Positions 11,496 to 23,888 of a DNA stretch of 64,000 nt are shown piece after piece. Each line of letters starts with the position of its first letter. The first letter of the stretch is position 1. The DNA lies in contig CM042032.1 of the NCBI GenBank assembly GCA_023525975.1, positions 21,582,001 to 21,646,000 of the forward strand. The letters run 5' to 3'. The translations under genes and the position numbers were made by a program. The notes below the pieces were generated by a model. It saw only the letters and a program-made list of their open reading frames with translations, did no database searches and was not told where the DNA came from. This DNA comes from Smallanthus sonchifolius. Lineage: Eukaryota; Streptophyta; Magnoliopsida; Asterales; Asteraceae.

Positions 11496-13295
11496 AACAT
11501 GTTTATGTTATAGTCATAGACCTATCCTAGATCAAAAGCCTTATTTAATCAAAATTGTTCAAACTTATATTTAAAAAACTTGGTTTGATCTTTCTTGTTC
11601 CTTTCAATTTCAAAAATCATGTTTTTACTAAAACTCCTTATTTTCAAATTAAATTATTTAATATTCAATTTCTATCTTTACTAAACTCATATTTCCACTT
11701 TAGCCCATATACTTTCCAAACACACCCTAAACTTGGTTAAGTATGCAAATAGAGTAAATTTCAAACCAGTATTTAGTTATCTGGCAAACATTAAAGTTCT
11801 GGCTAGGAAAAGCCGGGGTTCTGATCCGACCAACTCTTTCCTAGGAACTTTTCTGTTGGAGGTACTACTCTGGAATGATAACCATTCTAGTGTACAACAA
11901 CCACTTTCAACTAATTATGATTATGATTATAAACCCATTTCTTGCAAATATTTATACAAACTTTTATATAATTCATTTTTATTATATGAAAACATTTAAA
12001 ACACAATTCTATAGTTTTAATTAATAGTTAACTATGGTTTAATTAGTAATTAATTACAACATTATTATTATACTTTAAATTTTGGTTTAATTACCAATTA
12101 ATTAAATCATTATTTTTAACATTTATTTTTCATAAATCAAATGAAATATTTTATTCAATTATTTATGTATTAAATTATTTAATTACTTATTACTCATTTA
12201 TTTATTTATCCATTTATTAATTTATGCGATTGCAAATAAAAAAAACTACTCATTTATTTATTTGTGTATTTATTTACAAACAAAAGAAATCTAATTATTT
12301 TTTTTATACATTTATATAATTGTTACAAACAAACAAAATACTTATACATTCGTTTACTTATTACAATACGATTATTTATCAAAGATTTACGTAAAATATT
12401 ATTTGCAACTCAAATAATTATTTTATTATTAAAATAAGGACACCCACATCAATATTCTCACACATTAGGATTCCCTATTTCATTTGTACAATTCATTGAT
12501 ACATATTGTCCAACAAACATAGGTTAACCTTGTGGTTAGCTAGCTAGAACATTTGTGCAACAAACAACATATTGGTGTGACATTCAAGCTACTCATTGCA
12601 AGGTGAGTTTACATAGCCCCTTTTTCATATTTACAACTTTGGGGTGAAACATGATTACATTCAAACTATTTGTAATTATTACAATTCAAACACTATGATC
12701 ATGTGTGCAATTTGTGTCTTATGCTTGAACACTATTTATGCAAACAAGATTTACTTACGCTTTGTGCATAGTGCAAGTGCAATCATTAACTCTGTACAAG
12801 CCGACGGTATACAATGATAGATCTATTGTGTCTGACCAACCCACCCGGTTAGGGTAATTGTTGCCGAAAACATTTAAGGATAACCGTTGTGTTATGCCTA
12901 TCAGTCACAAGGTTTGATTGTGCTCCCAGTTTAAACAATAGTGGTTCTCCATAACTGCCTTATTAATCCATGTATCATATGAATTGTACAGAAACTCTTG
13001 ATATTACTTGTGGTGTTAAAAACCTATGTATGCTCACCAACTATTTTTAGTTGACCCTGTTTTCATCATGTTTCTGGTACTAGTGTATGAGATCATATGT
13101 AAGAAACTACATATAGGATTTGGACTTAGGGAACAAAGAATTTGAACATGTTGATGTATTTGATTTTGGATGTTGATTGAGCTTATGTAATGAAATCATG
13201 ATATAATTAATATATGAAACATTAGCTTGATCATGTGCTTATGAATAGTCTACACGTCCACCCCAACGTATTTCGCCGTCGGTTGGGGTCTGACA
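11496..13295 (+). repeat. Gyp1 3' LTR, right part
   Basis: Continuation of 2952-3710 after CopB; together about 2.56 kb. It holds no gene. It is A/T-rich to 12430. CAAGGTGAGTTTACATAGCCCC (12598 on) and the end GGTTGGGGTCTGACA (to 13295) are shared in structure with the Gyp2 LTR end at 28802-28893 and with the solo LTR. The next base belongs to SireL. Confidence 0.8.
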
Positions 13296-14587
13296 ATCTA
13301 TATGATTAGGGGACATAAAAATGACATTTTTAAAAGTATGAGAGTAGTTTTAGAAAACTTCTCAGGGGTCAATGTTCCGTTGTTATCTACAATGAAGAAC
13401 ATACAAAGTACCCATGGTGACAGTTCAATAGCCCCAGCTGATACTGATCCCACACCCTGCACTTCACAGCCTGAACATACAATCACTGCTTCCCTTGATC
13501 GAACCCATGTGCAACCTATTGAGGGTGCACAGGTACAACAAATACTCACCCCCACTCTTCAAGCCCAACTAGAATAATGGGCCTCAGTTATGGCAAGTTA
13601 TACTAGCAAAAGAAAGAAGAGCAAGAAGAATCCTTCTATTCTTGGCTCAAAGGCCCAATCCCAACCTGAAAGCCCTCATCCAGAGTCACAACACTCATGT
13701 GAGAATATCAAAAGGGATAGCCACATTACTAGGGAAACTTCCTTGGAAGGATCCCTATTAGGATCAGGACCACATCCCGGGTCCATAGAAATCCCCACTG
13801 AGACCATACACTTTTCTTCTTCCTTGAACTTAAGTGTAGAGGCACCTAGTCAAGATGATGTACCTTCTCCAAATGCCACTATCAAGGAGGTACTGATTGA
13901 CTTGGCTGCCAATGTACCAAGCCCAAGTTCATCACCTAAGAAGGTCCACTATGGGAGTTCTGATAGAGTGGATATGGAAGGGACTGTCACTACTTCTGGT
14001 CCATCAATTAACCAGGAGGACAGTGACAACATCACTAAGTCCCCAACCATGGCAACTCATCGTGAGGATGTTTCTTTTGAAACATTCTTCACTGAGAGGA
14101 ATCCAAGGTGCCAAGAAAACCAGGGTGATGGGGAGGCAGAGGCTAGGCCTAAGGCCCCGTCTAGTTCCAAGGATTCCACATCTGTGGATGAGGACAGTCT
14201 AAAACCTCAAAATTTGGAATTGACAGCTAAGGTTGTCCTACTATAGGCTGAAGTGTCTAAACTAAGACACCAAGTTTCTGTGCATGAGTCCCACCAATGC
14301 CCAACATTGAATCCGTCTCCCCTTGTATCAGTTGGCACTCAAACAAACTCATCCATATGCACTGATGCAACCAAAAAGGGGGAGAAAATGTCTGAAGATG
14401 AGGATGAAAGCCTAGATACTTAGTTCAAAGAGCAGTAAGAATTTGAAAGAACACTCTTCCAACCTGCCTTTGTCCAATTCCATGATCTGATGATTTCCAG
14501 GGATGAAGAAGAAGAGGTCTCTGAGGAATGGAGATTGGTTGCCAGGGATGTAGATGAAGCATTCCCTGAGGAGATGGAGATTGAGAA
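13296..14587 (+). pseudogene. SireL additional 3' ORF, part 1 (middle of the extra coding region)
   Basis: Homologous, in order, to SireR 59520-58300 (minus). Shared stretches include GHKN.IF.SMR, FSG..VPLLSTM, ADTDPTP, TIKEVLI.LA and EDSDNI; near the end come VSKLRHQVS and PAFVQ.HDL. The frame is interrupted by TAA (13575-13577) and TAG (14244-14246), with more stops after 14350. The region is Ser/Pro/Thr-rich, followed by a short leucine-type helix and an acidic stretch. It begins exactly where Gyp1 ends (IYMIRGHKN) and stops where CopC inserted. Function unknown; Sirevirus 3' ORFs are often called envelope-like, but I see no signal peptide or membrane span here. Confidence 0.75.
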
Positions 14588-14788
14588 TGTTGGAGCATGT
14601 TTTGTGACAAGCAGCATGAATATTGTTTGTATTTTATGAGAGTAGTTTTGTATCTGATCGAGTTGTATATTCGAGTCTTTGTTCATGTATGTTATGGGTT
14701 GTATTAGTGGCTGCGTACTACTCAAGTACGCAGAGTTGCTCTTGCGTACTTAGCAAGTACGCAAGCTAAGTCCTGCGTACTTAGCTAA
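14588..14788 (+). repeat. CopC 5' LTR, left part
   Basis: Starts TGTTGGAGCATG and matches 22840-23040 with about a dozen differences in 200 bp. It ends in the middle of the GTACTTAG/CTAAGTAC palindrome where the solo LTR inserted. Confidence 0.88.
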
Positions 14789-17447
14789 TGTCACACCCCA
14801 ACCGACAGTGAAAACGTCGGGACGGGACATGTAGACTGTTCATGAGCACAAGGTTGACTAAATTGAAATATATTAATCATTCAAATTCATTTCAAGTATT
14901 CAAGACAAAACCAAATCAATCCAAGTACATAAAGTGAAATACATAATCCTTTATTTAAAATTATCCAGGTCCAAAACTTATGTGTAGCAAGTCTTAATCA
15001 AAATCACACATTAGTACATGAAACATGAAAAAAAATAAGGTCAACTAAAAAGTTGGTGAGCATACACAGGTTTGTATATGGATAGCATATAGATTATGAA
15101 TAAACAAATCCTTACATAACATGATAAAATAAGGCATTTATGGAGAGCAGCTATTGTGTAACCAAGTACAATCAAACCTTTGTAACTAGCATGCAAAATT
15201 GTGTTGTCGGTAACAATCACCCCAATCTGGGTGGGTTTGTCAGACTCAATAGATCTATCATTGTTTACCGTCGGCTTGAATAGTTAATGATTGCACATAA
15301 ATTGTACACAAAAGTTAGCACAACTAGCACTCAGGCATAAAGCTCAAATTGCACACATGAATGTAAAGAGGATTTGTATTTGTGTAGTTTGTGTGAATGT
15401 AGGCAATAGTTTGTATAGTGTTCATGTTCCACCCCAAAAATGTAAAAGAGTAAAAGGGGCTATGTAATACTCACTTGATTTGAAGGCGTAGCTAACTCGA
15501 GATACTAAATAGTAATATGATCCTTGAAATACGCAACGTTAACCTAGTGTGGAATGTATATTGAATTAATAGTGTGCACAATAGTATATGTCTAAGTCTA
15601 GGGTTGAATTGGATGTGTGTATAAAGCTTGTGGTTTGTACTTGAAAGTTATTGTATAAAATGAAAGATTTAAAATGGATATTTTTAGAATATTTTGATCA
15701 AGGTTGGAGTTTGGAATAACTAAATAAATAAATTATGTAATTATTATTTATTCACTTAGTTATAAAAATAATGTAGGTATTAGGGGTAATTAAGTATAAC
15801 CTAAATAAATATTTTTTGTTCAAATGTAAATTAAATAAATAATTGTTACCTTATTTATTTATTTATAAAATATTTAACTTAGACATTTAGTTATAAAAAT
15901 ATTTTAGATGTTTTATATTAAATATAAATTTCTTTACTTTATTTTCATAAAGATGTTTAAATAAGTTGTGTAAATAATATTTAAGTGTAGGGTTTAACAA
16001 TAAGTAATAATTTAATTTTTGTAAGTTTTAAATAAATAATTTCTATTTATTTTAAAATAGAAATTTGATCTTTTTGAATAAAATTAATATAAATCTTTAT
16101 AAAATCAATTATTTTTATTTGAAAATTTATCTGAAATACTTATTGTTTTTAAAATATAAAAATAATTATTCTACCAAGATTTTTCTCACACACACGACCG
16201 TGCTTGGGACAAGGCACGATCGTGCTAGGACCACGGGCGCGACCGTGCTAGTCAGGGACGCGACCGTGTTGACCAAACAGAAGGCATAATTAGGTTGTTC
16301 ACTAGGCACGACCGTGTCTAGGGTTCTGAGGCACGACCAAGTCTAGCCAAGGGGCATGACCGGGTCTGAGTGTGTGAGGCACCACCGCGTTGGTATTTGG
16401 CACGACCGTGTCTCATGAAGCACGACCGCGCTAAAATACTAGCGCGACCGTGTTTGTTCCAAAACAGAAACGAATTGACTATTTCTTATGATAATAGTGT
16501 TAGAAATCATAGGGCTTTCACCCATTAGGTTATTACGAGTCGTTTTGTATAGTTTAATTGTATTTAAAATATCTCCAACGTAGTATTCAATTAACCCGTT
16601 TTAGGATGAACCCTAGATTCGGGTTCGTGTTAATTTCGCTATTGTAAGCCCAAATTAGTTTGGGGCTTTTGATCTATAGACTAAGTCGAAAGTATGGAAT
16701 GTTTCAATTATCCGGGAGGATGATGAATCGATGGCGTGCAGATAGAGCGATTTCCGGCGACGTCGGTTTGATCTCCGGCGTCTTCTGTTGCAACTCCGGT
16801 TGAAATCAACGTGTTTAGGAGCTTCAGAGATGATCGATAGTGCGTTTGCTTGGGAGAATTGCAATCAAAGTGGTGAATTCACTGGTCTCGTGAAAGAATT
16901 GGACGATTATGAGATGAATTGATGTAATTTAGTTTATTTGTTGTAAATATGACGATCAAGAGACTTCACTTTGTTCGTTAATAGTTGAAACATGTAGAAC
17001 GGTTACGAAATCGAACGTCTCTGTGATTAAAGGCTGCATTTACGTTTCAACTGACAAGAGGCGCGACCGTACCCATATGAAGCGCGACCGTGCCCATATG
17101 AAGCGCGACCGTGCCAAGGCATCGGGCGCGACCGTTCCAAAGCAAGGCGCGCGACCGTGCCAAGGCACTTGGCGCGACCGTGCCAGAATAAGGCGCGACC
17201 GTGCCTATTAGGGTTTCTGGTTATTTATTTATAAAATCAGTCCTTGCAAATTTCAGTATTGACAGATTTGTATAAATATGAACTTATGTAGAGTTTCATA
17301 GGATATATTCGTGTAAACTTTGTGGATTTGCATTGAAACATAGTATTTAATTGTTGGTACGAATAGAACAAGTCAGTGTACTAGAATTTGGTTTGAAATG
17401 TATCACATTGAACTGAAATATAGATAATGAAAATCATAAATGTTACA
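14789..17447 (-). mobile_element. Solo Ty3/gypsy LTR (reverse orientation)
   Basis: 2,659 bp from TGTCACACCCCAACC to TGTTACA, which on the minus strand is TGTAACA...GGTTGGGGTGTGACA, the same ends as Gyp1 and Gyp2 LTRs. A perfect 5-bp duplication GCTAA flanks it (14784-14788 and 17448-17452). No internal region is present, so it is the product of LTR-LTR recombination. It contains two clusters of a CGACCGTG motif (see separate entry). No gene inside; the basic or serine-rich short frames are chance. Confidence 0.9.
16190..17205. repeat. CGACCGTG motif clusters in the solo gypsy LTR
   Basis: About a dozen exact or near copies of (G/C)(G/A)CGACCGTGCC in two clusters, about 16190-16455 and 17060-17205. 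Spacing is roughly 20-22 bp in the second cluster and irregular in the first. The core CACGACCGTG is an imperfect palindrome (CACG..CGTG). Strikingly G/C-rich against an A/T-rich LTR. Not seen in the Gyp1 or Gyp2 LTR sequence in this window. Confidence 0.8.
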
Positions 17448-17452
17448 GCTAA

Positions 17453-17702
17453 GTACGCAGGACCTGAGTCTGTGAGTATAAATAGCTGATAGGGTTAGGG
17501 TTCTTTAGTGCAGAAAGGCCTGAACAAGTTCTTGAGATAAAACCTTTGTAATCATTTGTTTGATTCTAATAGACAAAGTTTTATATACTTGTGTTCGCTA
17601 TCATCGTATCTAGTCATCTTGTTTAAGCTAATCACAGAGGATTCCGCTGTTGATTGGTTTCATCTCATATACGTCAATCGATCTAACACCCGGGGACCTA
17701 CA
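17453..17702 (+). repeat. CopC 5' LTR, right part
   Basis: Resumes after the solo LTR with AAGTACGCAGGACC. TATAAATAG lies at 17477-17485, followed by the R/U5 region and the end CCGGGGACCTACA. Confidence 0.88.
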
Positions 17703-17704
17703 AG

Positions 17705-17716
17705 TGGTATCAGAGA
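17705..17716 (+). promoter_or_regulatory. CopC primer-binding site (variant)
   Basis: TGGTATCAGAGA, one base off the tRNA-Met site, two bases after the LTR. Confidence 0.85.
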
Positions 17717-18266
17717 CATTGCTCTTGAAATTGAGTGTTATAGGAGTGGTATTGAACATTTTTGACTAGATTTGGACTGATTTACAAGGTTTTTGACTTG
17801 AATTTGAGGGTTGTTGAGCAGATCTGAGCGTTCTTGTTCTTCATGTTCATGAACTGAGATTGCTTCACAACATCTCAATAGTTGTTTGATTTTGTAAATT
17901 AATCATCAAGGGTTTGTTAGAATTAGATTTCTAAGCTTTTGGTTGGATTAATTTCACATTTTAGATAAGTTTTTGAAAAACAGACCTTATTTTTAGAGTT
18001 TTAGACGTTTTTGCATACTTACTGAAACTTTTTCTTCAAGTTTCAGATTTGTTCTTACATACTTAGGTTTGTTCCTGCGTACTTACATTTGTTCTTGCGT
18101 ACTTACATTTGTTCTTGCGTACTTAGGATTTGTTACTGCGTATTTAATTTGTTCTTGCGTACTTAGGATTTGTTCCTACGTACTTAATTTGTTCCTTCAT
18201 ACGTAGTAAAAAAAACTTTAAAAAATTAAAAAAAATTGTAATTTAATTGGTTCAAGAGTTACAATC
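17717..18266 (+). repeat. CopC leader with tandem TTGTTCTTGCGTACTTA repeat
   Basis: Bases about 18048-18205 are seven to eight copies of a roughly 20-bp unit (TTGTTC.TGCGTACTTA plus a few bases). The GCGTACTTA core is the half-site of the LTR palindromes. The rest of the leader has no gene. Confidence 0.75.
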
Positions 18267-20709
18267 ATGTTGAGTTACAAGAATGAGGTTGGAATATGGC
18301 CTCCGACTCCTAGACTCATATCTCTAAATGATTATTCTACTTGGAAAGCTCGGTTTATGGAGTATGTCTCTTTGATTGAAATAGGTTTTTGGAAAACAAT
18401 AAAGGTTATACCCCTCCTACTTACACCTTCTTGGGTGATCTGAACATTCCAAAACCTACATCAAAGCTCACGGTTGAAGAAAAGAAAGGATTTGATAGAG
18501 AAAAGAAGACTAGAGAGGTTCTTGAAATGGCTCTTTCACAAGAAACCAACTATAAATTTACGAGTTACTACACTTAAAAAGGCTTATGGGAAGCATTTCA
18601 AATGAAGTGTGAAGGATGTTTCAATGTGAAAGACATGATTATGAACTCTATGGATTCACCAAAATCTTCGGTTGCTCAAAAGGATGAAAACAATGAATGT
18701 GAAAGTCCTCTCGAAGATGTAGAAGTAATCCAGAACCAAGTTTTTGATGATAGTATCGTTTCTGAAGAAAGTGTTTGGTTAGAAGAAGCTAAGTATGATA
18801 CATAAAATGCTCAGTCAGAAGAAAGTGAAACAGGTGACGTGACTGAAGAAAGTTTCTTGACTACTAAAAATGAAACAAGTGATGGTGATGATGTCAGAGT
18901 CGAAGATAAGGACAATGAGTTCTCACAAGTATTCACATTTTATTCCTCAACATCACTCGAGTTCTTTGAGCAGATAGTTTCTGAAACTGAAGAACCTTGT
19001 TCCAAATGTATGGAGTTGACTGGTAAGGTGAACCGTCTCCAAGATGATAACTAAAATTTGGTTTGTGATCTTGAATTTCTATGAAAGGGAACTTCCATAA
19101 AAGATAAAGAAAGAATCAAGTTGGTAGAGGAAGAACTGGAACAGACAAAGTCAGAATTGGTTCAGTCCCAGAACAAGATTACACGGTTACTTAGTATGAC
19201 TGAGTTGACTGTTGAAGAAGGTGACAAGTCTGAGAAGAAGAAGGAGTCTACCAAGTCAGTTATGGCAGATGGAGCTTCATGTAGTTCATCATGTGAGGTA
19301 GATTCTAATCCATTTGTTCAAACTATTTGTTCTAATTGTCAATGTATTAAAAAAGAAAATGATCATTTACATGATCAACTCGAACCTCTTTGTGTGGCAG
19401 CATTACTTTACAAAGAAAATGAAAAACGTTTCAAAGAGAAAATTGAAAATCTTAAAAAGGATAAACTTGAATTTTCAATTAAAATGAGTGAACAACAGTT
19501 CCATTTAGATGTTGCCTACAAAAAGCTAGAGGAAAAGAATCTTGAATTGGCCAAGTTGCAAAATGTGATATTGCAACTGAGTGGCAAACTTGAGAAGTTG
19601 AAAAACTCTTGTTTTCTGGTGGAACACTACGAGGCTGTAGTGAGACGAGTGAATGGCCAAGGTTTGGGAACAAACGCCATACCTCCACCAGTAAATGGCA
19701 AGTTTTTCAATGAGCCTGTTGAAATTGATATTTCTTGTTTAGATGATAAGAATGCAGGAAAGGAAAAGTAAAAGTCAGGTGTTTTCAAGGAGGTAAATAT
19801 TGATGATGAATGTAAGGTGCAGAAGAATGTTATCAGTAACCGTGATAACTGCATCCTTACTGAACCGGATGTGATTGAAACTAATGACAAACTGAAAAAC
19901 ATGCTTTATGGAAATTTTCAAACTCTAAAAACAACCAAAGTTGAAAAATTTGTTAACAGATTTCAAAGGGTTATGAAGAAAATTTTGAAAAGAATTATCA
20001 ATCAAATGCTAAAAAACAATCGGTTCAAACGCGAGGTGTACATCATCAAACACCATGTGGTGTTCATCAGAATGAGGCATCAACTTCAAGTGTCAAAGCT
20101 CCTTTCAGAAAGATTTACAAAAAGAAGAGAGCTTGTTTTCATTGTGGTATTGTAGGACACATTGTGGTGAAGTGTCCTCACAAGAATCAGAGTAATAAAC
20201 CAATTGATCCACAACAGGCTAAATCATCTGTTAAGCCACCGATCAAACTAGTGGACAAATTTGTTGTTCCACAGGTTCAGAAAGAGAAAAGACCACCGGT
20301 TTAGAAGAAAGGTATTTCAAAAGCACAGTCTGGTAGAATACCAAAGGCTAGTCCATGTGTGCCCAAATCAGTTGTTGCACAACATTTTGAGACACCTGTG
20401 GTGAAATTATCTAAACCACAAAAAAGGAGACTGAATAAATGGTTGATAAAATTAGAAAGAGAATTTCTTGAAGGTAAATTTGATCAAAAACCTTATTCTA
20501 GAAACCTAACTGGTAAAAACTCATCTATTTCAAAACATGCTTTTACAAAGAATGAGCATAAAGTGGTTGTACCTGAGTTTTTAAAACACCAAAGTTTTCA
20601 AAAGACAGAGATTCAAAACAAAAGGGTTTGGAAAAGAAAAGATTCATTATCTGATTCTGTTTCTGATTCTAAGGTACAATCAACGCTACTTGATGATGGG
20701 TTTGATTGA
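18267..20709 (+). pseudogene. gag: CopC gag-like gene: coiled coil plus zinc knuckle
   Basis: Start ATG 18267 (MLSYKNEVGIWPPTPRLISL...), with the gag signature NDYSTWKARFMEYV a few codons on. A frameshift near 18400 and stops near 18575, 18803, 19052 and 19771 break it. 19121-19771 is a long coiled coil rich in K/E/L heptads (ENEKRFKEKIENLKKDKLEF). A C-terminal CCHC knuckle CFHCGIVGHIVVKC lies near 20134-20175. The basic tail runs to 20709 (KPQKRRLNKWLIKLEREFLEG). This would be the particle-forming protein. No protease motif follows. Gag proteins with an added coiled coil before a second knuckle also occur in CopE. Product assignment is good; exact start uncertain because the frame is broken. 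Confidence 0.72.
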
Positions 20710-22759
20710 ACTTAGAGAAGTGAGTTATGTTTGTAAACATGGACGACCCAAGACAACTATGGCTTGGGTTTCCATTTCAAACTAATGTGTTTGTTGTTGG
20801 AAGTGCAGGGACAACCAAATAGAACTATTACAAAAACTTTATCTATTTTATGTGGCTTAATAGTGGTTGTCTCATGGCACATAGTGGATGTGGCGCTTCT
20901 ACCAATTGTCATATTCAGTCGAAAGTGGCGACATGGCATCCCTTTGCACTCAATGAGTTATTGAAATAGTTCAATGACTTGATTCTCAAGGGGAGAAGTT
21001 GAAGAAGTTGTCTAATTTTGTTTTGTAGTAGATGATCTAAGTCTAAGATGATGAAGAATCTTCAAAAATAGGAAGTAGGTGATTGGCAAGTGAGCATCAA
21101 TCTCTTGATCCTGAACCAAGTTCTGGTGTTCAGGGGGAGTCATGTGGATAGGGCAATCTACTCAGGTGATAAAGTGTTGTTATTGGTAACTTCTAATGAT
21201 ATTTGAACCCGTTTTGAGTAGTTGGTGAACATGATTGGAATGGTAAATCATGAGTGAAAAAAAAAACCTTTTTCAACAAAATGTTTCATTGAAGTTAAAT
21301 TTTATTTCTTTTTAATTATGTACAATTCGTTCTCTTTAACTAACATTTTCAGAAAAACCAAACAAAATATAAAAACAAAAAAGAGTTCAAAGTCTTTTGA
21401 AGATAAGAGGAAATGATAGTACATCAGTAAGTGATCTAAACGTCTTAGACTGCACATATGGGAAATGATTGCGTCATGATTACTTGAGCCTTAAATTTGA
21501 TTATCTTGTTTTAACTTGAATATTTGCAAGTAATTTGAATTGTAAGTAGGCTATAAGCGTTTTTGGATCATTAGTAGTGTGAAATTAAATTTAAATTACT
21601 ACAACTGTGATTTAAACCCATGTTTTGCAAGTGTGTGTGTGTAAAAAAATGCAAAAAGATCATTATCAGATAAAGGATGTAAGATTTTGGCAAGTATTTT
21701 CTTATGAGACCAGTTTCGGGTTATGTCTTTAGCACAATTTTTCGGTTCTCTTCACTGCCCATACTCACAAGTATGCAATGAGAAGTTGAGCCAAGATATG
21801 TCTTGACAGTAACCGTCAAACATATGCTACCCCTTGGAACACATCTGATTCATTGAAGACATATCCAGATAACAGTTGGATCCCCTTACCCAAATCCACA
21901 GAATCCATATCTATTAACCTGAATCATCATTTGATATTCATAGAAGAAAAACCTATCAAACCAAGACAAATGAATCACTCGATTCTGAATCTTATGATTC
22001 TTGATAACCCTTATGGATTATGCTTGATTTTTTCTGTGCTAAATGATGTAACTTCATTCTAGAGATTTGGAAATCATTGCGAAAATCTTGTATGCCTTGA
22101 GATAGTGTAATTTAAATTTCTGTAGCATAATTGTGGGGTACACGTTGTATATCTTAATATTTACCTTAACTCATAAGAACGTGGTATAAAAACGCTTGTA
22201 GTTTGAAATCTTATAATATTGACAACTTAAATTAACTTGCTTGTATTTTCAAATTCGTTGAGAATAAGTAGTAATTCATGGCATGATCCCATGCTCTTTG
22301 ATGTTTATCGCGTATCACTTTTTGCTATATAATAGTCTGATATGATCCTTTGCTCATGACTTTGAACAAAAAGAAAGTTTATGTAATTAGCTCATGTAAA
22401 TATTTTTTCTGTACATTGTAATTTCTCTCTTAGTGTTTAATTTTCTCTTATTCAGAAAAGAACAAAAAGATTTTCGGTTTATTTCTCTTAAACTTTGAAA
22501 AACCTAAAAAAAAAGATTTTAATTTTAACTTCCATGGAACATCATTTTATGATTTTGGTACATATTTGAGAATTTAGAGAAATTGAGCATGTTGCATAAT
22601 CTTTTGCAAGGATTTGAGAATCCTTGAATGTAGACAAAGAGTTCCATTTCTTATGTCATGTTAAAGTTTGAGTGCATATGTACAGGACAAGGACTATAGA
22701 TACAAGCTGGACTTCATCATGTGAGCAGACTTGTAGACAACTTCTGAAGACATCTGAAG
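20710..22759 (+). other. CopC 3' non-coding region (pol missing)
   Basis: Two kilobases without pol motifs or a sustained frame. 20745-20965 is a faint coding-like remnant in no clear family. The rest is A/T-rich and occupies the place where pol would lie. Confidence 0.6.
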
Positions 22760-22839
22760 CTCTTGTCAAGGGTGAGTCTGTTAGAGCTTATTTGAAAGCA
22801 TGTGACAAACATCTTCAGAGCTGTTGTCAAGGGGGAGTC
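22760..22839 (+). promoter_or_regulatory. CopC duplicated polypurine tract
   Basis: Two near-identical modules: CTTGTCAAGGGTGAGTCTGTTAGAGC (first, about 22763-22788, not exceeding its core TCAAGGGTGAGTCTGTTAG) and TTGTCAAGGGGGAGTC (second, ending at 22839) followed by the true LTR start TGTTGGAGC. Each pairs a purine tract with a TGTT.GAGC LTR-start-like sequence, about 60 bp apart. Only the second is contiguous with the 3' LTR. Confidence 0.75.
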
Positions 22840-23295
22840 TGTTGGAGCATGTTTTATGACAAGTAGCTTGAAGATTGTTTGTATTTTATGAGAGTAGTTT
22901 TCTATCTGATCGAGTTGTATATTAGAGTCTTTATTCATGTATATTTTGGGTTGTATTAGTGGCTGCGTACTAAGCAAGTACGCAGAGTTGCTCTTACGTA
23001 CTTAGCAAGTGCGCAAGCTAAGTCCTGCGTACTTAGCTAAGTACGCAGGACCTGAGTCTGTGAGTATAAATAGCTGATAGGTTTAGGGTTTTTTAGTATA
23101 GAAAGGCCTAAACAAGTTCTTGAGAGAAAACCCTTTGTAATCAGTTGTTTGATGCTAATAGACAAAGTTTTATATACTTGTGTTCGTTATCATCATATTT
23201 AGTCATCTTGTTCAAGCTAATCACAGAGGATTCCTCACACTGTTGATTTGTTTCATCTCCTATACGTCAATCGATCTAACACTCGGGGACCTACA
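22840..23295 (+). repeat. CopC 3' LTR
   Basis: Uninterrupted 456-bp LTR: TGTTGGAGCATG...CGGGGACCTACA. It shows the intact palindromic block 22962-23050 followed by TATAAATAG at 23065-23073. Confidence 0.9.
23023..23050. repeat. Perfect 28-bp palindrome in the CopC LTR
   Basis: TCCTGCGTACTTAG followed immediately by its exact reverse complement. It ends 14 bp before the TATA box. Weaker palindromes of the same motif (GCGTACTAAGCAAGTACGC; GTACTTAGCAAGTGCGC) precede it. Confidence 0.95.
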
Positions 23296-23888
23296 AGTTA
23301 TAGGTTCCGGGAGCCTCGTTGCATAGCGAAAAAACAAAGATTTGTCCGTCGATTAGTGTGGGAACAGTGAGGAACGAGACAGAGAAAAACACGAGCATAA
23401 ATATGAGAATCGACCCCAAAATGATACGTAATCCATAACAAAGAAGTCATCTCCCATTACATACCGAAGAAGTACACATCTCTCGTCTACGCTCACGGTC
23501 TAGGGGCGGGAGAGCTCATCCCGCCTGGACACCTCTCAACCTTGTTCCAGAAGTTCCACCTACAAATGAAGACAACACTTCTATTTATGGGGGCAGGAAC
23601 ACTTCCTGCGTACTTGGCTAAGTACGCAGGGCATTGGTCGTGCGTACTTGATAAGTACGAAGGGCAAAAGCCTTGCGTACTTACTAAGTACGAGGGACCA
23701 ATCTGGTGTACAAGCTAAGTACGTAGGAACACCCTCCTGCGTACTACCTAAGTACACCGATACATAGAATTTAATCTATAGTTACAAAAACATGCTTCTA
23801 CAGACTCCCTCTTAACTATAGCATCAAATTCTATCTATTACTAACACTGATAATCATCAGTTTACAAAGAATGTCGTAACAGACTCCC
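23296..23888 (-). repeat. CopD 3' LTR
   Basis: Five palindromes of the GCGTACTT..AAGTACGC type lie at 23607-23760, next to a TATA-like box (minus CATAAATAG at 23580-23588). Purine tracts GAGGGAGTC (minus) lie at about 23810-23819, inside the repeat, and at 23889-23897, just outside it. The motif set is shared with CopA and CopC. Confidence 0.75.

Larger units (their letters stand above)
14588..23295 (+). mobile_element. CopC: copia element with gag but no pol
   Basis: 5' LTR 14588-17702 (split by a solo gypsy LTR), primer site, repeat-rich leader, degenerate gag with coiled coil and zinc knuckle, 2 kb non-coding, duplicated polypurine tract, 3' LTR 22840-23295. The left flank is GAGAA (14583-14587). 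The matching GAGAA (25710-25714) lies beyond the adjoining CopD, so the pair appears to be one insertion unit. No protease, integrase or RT motif is visible, so it would have depended on enzymes from a relative. Confidence 0.82.

Noticed and set aside
16655..16864. Arg/Ser-rich 69-codon minus-strand frame in the solo LTR
   Set aside because: Low-complexity CCGGCG-type sequence in an LTR, no homologous counterpart in the Gyp1 LTR.
20745..20965. Possible host exon in the CopC 3' region
   Set aside because: Short, stops in all frames nearby, no splice context that I can defend; more likely decayed element sequence.
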